This document shows positions 63,159 to 64,000 of a stretch of DNA of 64,000 nucleotides, in pieces (within the stretch, counting starts at the first letter, position 1; the number at the start of each line of letters is the position of its first letter). Made by a program: the position numbers and the translations under genes. The stretch lies in NCBI RefSeq assembly GCF_901827175.1, contig NZ_LR594662.1, positions 3,596,001 through 3,660,000 of the forward strand. The letters are read 5' to 3'. This DNA is from Variovorax sp. RA8 (GTDB lineage Bacteria; Pseudomonadota; Gammaproteobacteria; Burkholderiales; Burkholderiaceae_C). The notes below the pieces were generated by a model. It had not been told where the DNA came from. It saw only the letters and a list, made by a program, of their open reading frames with translations, and made no database searches.

Positions 63159-63187
63159 ACTGTCGCGGGGTGCGACGGAGGCCTGGG

Positions 63188-64000
63188 ATGACGATGCATG
63201 TGACGCTGCGCCAATTGCAGGCCTTCGTGGCCGTGATGGAGGCCGGCAGCTTTTCGGAGGCCGCCGAGGCGATGCACCTTTCCCAGGCGGCGCTCAGCGG
63301 CCTCATCCGCGAGCTCGAAAGCCGCGTCGGCGTGCGCCTGCTGGACCGCACCACCCGCAGCGTGTCGCCCTCCGCCGTGGGCGAGGCCTTCGAGCCCATG
63401 GTGCGGCGTGTGCTGGCCAGCCTGGACGAAGCGCTCGACAGCCTGAGCAACCTCAAGGACCTGCGGCGCGGCGTGGTCCGGCTGGCCGCACCGGAGCCAC
63501 TGTCCTGCACCTTGCTGCCGGAGCTGATTGCCAGCTACACGGCCAGCCATCCGGGCATCGACGTGCGCTTCGAGGACGTGCCGATCGAGCTCGTCCTGGC
63601 CGGGCTGCAGAACGGCAGCACGGACGTGGGCTTCGGACCTGCAGGGGTGGTGGCGGACGACGCCATCGAGGCGCACGTGCTCTGGGCCGACCCGCTGTGG
63701 GTGGCGCTGGCGCCGGATGATCCGCTGGCGGATGGCGCATCGGTGAGCTGGAAGGACCTGCGCGCCACGCCGGTGATCAACTACATGCCGAACTTCGCGC
63801 CGAACGTGCTGAGCCAGGTGCCGGTGCGCAATCACCCGCGCAAGATCGTGCCCGTGCACCGGGTGAACACCGCGCTGTCGATGCTGCAGGTCACGCGCGG
63901 CGCGGTCGTCTGTCCTTTCATCACGGAGCCCTTCGTCCGGGGCTTCGGGCTTGCCTTCCTGCCGCTGCTGCAGCCCCAGGTGAGCTGGCGCGTGGCGATG
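63188..64000 (+). CDS. LysR-type transcriptional regulator, 5' part
   Basis: 271 codons are visible; the gene runs off the window, so about 30 more residues are missing. The winged helix-turn-helix (MTMHVTLRQLQAFVAVMEAGSFSEAAEAMHLSQAALSGLIRELE) is clear, and the effector domain follows from about residue 90 (RGVVRLAAPEPLSCTLLPELI). GGAGG lies six bases before the ATG. It is divergent from the receptor/esterase pair and probably controls it. Confidence 0.92.
   Translation, partial: MTMHVTLRQLQAFVAVMEAGSFSEAAEAMHLSQAALSGLIRELESRVGVRLLDRTTRSVSPSAVGEAFEPMVRRVLASLDEALDSLSNLKDLRRGVVRLAAPEPLSCTLLPELIASYTASHPGIDVRFEDVPIELVLAGLQNGSTDVGFGPAGVVADDAIEAHVLWADPLWVALAPDDPLADGASVSWKDLRATPVINYMPNFAPNVLSQVPVRNHPRKIVPVHRVNTALSMLQVTRGAVVCPFITEPFVRGFGLAFLPLLQPQVSWRVAM

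Overview
The window is a GC-rich chromosomal segment from a beta-proteobacterium of the order Burkholderiales, most likely family Comamonadaceae and Variovorax-like. This is inferred from several things: four Bug/TctC-type solute receptors, many LysR and GntR regulators, a GntR-amidase-CaiB catabolic cluster, a HAAT (branched-chain-type) ABC operon, a bacterial Ku protein, and high third-position GC. No species name can be proven from the sequence alone. No rRNA, tRNA, CRISPR array, insertion sequence or prophage was seen.

Layout. (1) 1-8.1 kb is core genome: the 3' end of an aminotransferase gene, ybgC-tolQ-tolR-tolA ending at tolA without tolB-pal, convergent dnaE, and trhO. (2) 8.1-12.1 kb: a pirin/flavodoxin/DoxX/pirin operon divergent from its likely LysR regulator. 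(3) 12.1-14.9 kb: FAD oxidoreductase, gluQ and trmB. (4) 14.9-19.6 kb is a patchy region: a nearly gene-free stretch, a hypothetical gene, an orphan periplasmic receptor, ku, a MerR-TPR hybrid, and two short fused gene remnants (LigD-like and histidine-kinase-like). (5) 19.6-33.4 kb is a catabolic island: LysR, amidase, two Bug receptors and class II aldolase; then GntR, bicupin, Bug receptor, beta-hydroxyacid dehydrogenase, aldehyde dehydrogenase and choline-sulfatase-like sulfatase, divergent from a CaiB-type CoA transferase and an enoyl-CoA hydratase. (6) 33.4-42.6 kb is mixed: a chemoreceptor, a PaaK-like ligase, an FHA-bearing nucleotide cyclase, LD-carboxypeptidase, a TadA-hydrolase fusion, a PaiB-like protein, an ankyrin protein and a GlcG-like protein. 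(7) 42.7-50.1 kb: a two-component system whose kinase and regulator genes are separated by two tandem 20-codon mini-ORFs, a GH3 glucosidase, a DUF72 protein and a tannase-family esterase. (8) 50.3-60.2 kb: an eight-gene operon (SDR, receptor, livHMGF, BKACE, SDR) divergent from a GAF-PucR activator. (9) 60.2-64 kb: carboxylesterase, Bug receptor and a LysR gene that runs off the end.

Most noteworthy signals: the coupled mini-ORFs between kinase and regulator; a recurring extended -10 box (TACAAT/CACAAT) 7-8 nt before start codons, implying leaderless mRNAs for at least five genes; three copies of an intergenic hairpin repeat with core ACACGAAGTG; LigD and kinase remnants fused end to end near ku; a TadA fused to a truncated alpha/beta-hydrolase; paired palindromes 21 bp apart beside the response-regulator gene; and a LivF whose Walker A lysine is arginine. 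All functional statements are read from sequence motifs and family knowledge; no database search was possible.
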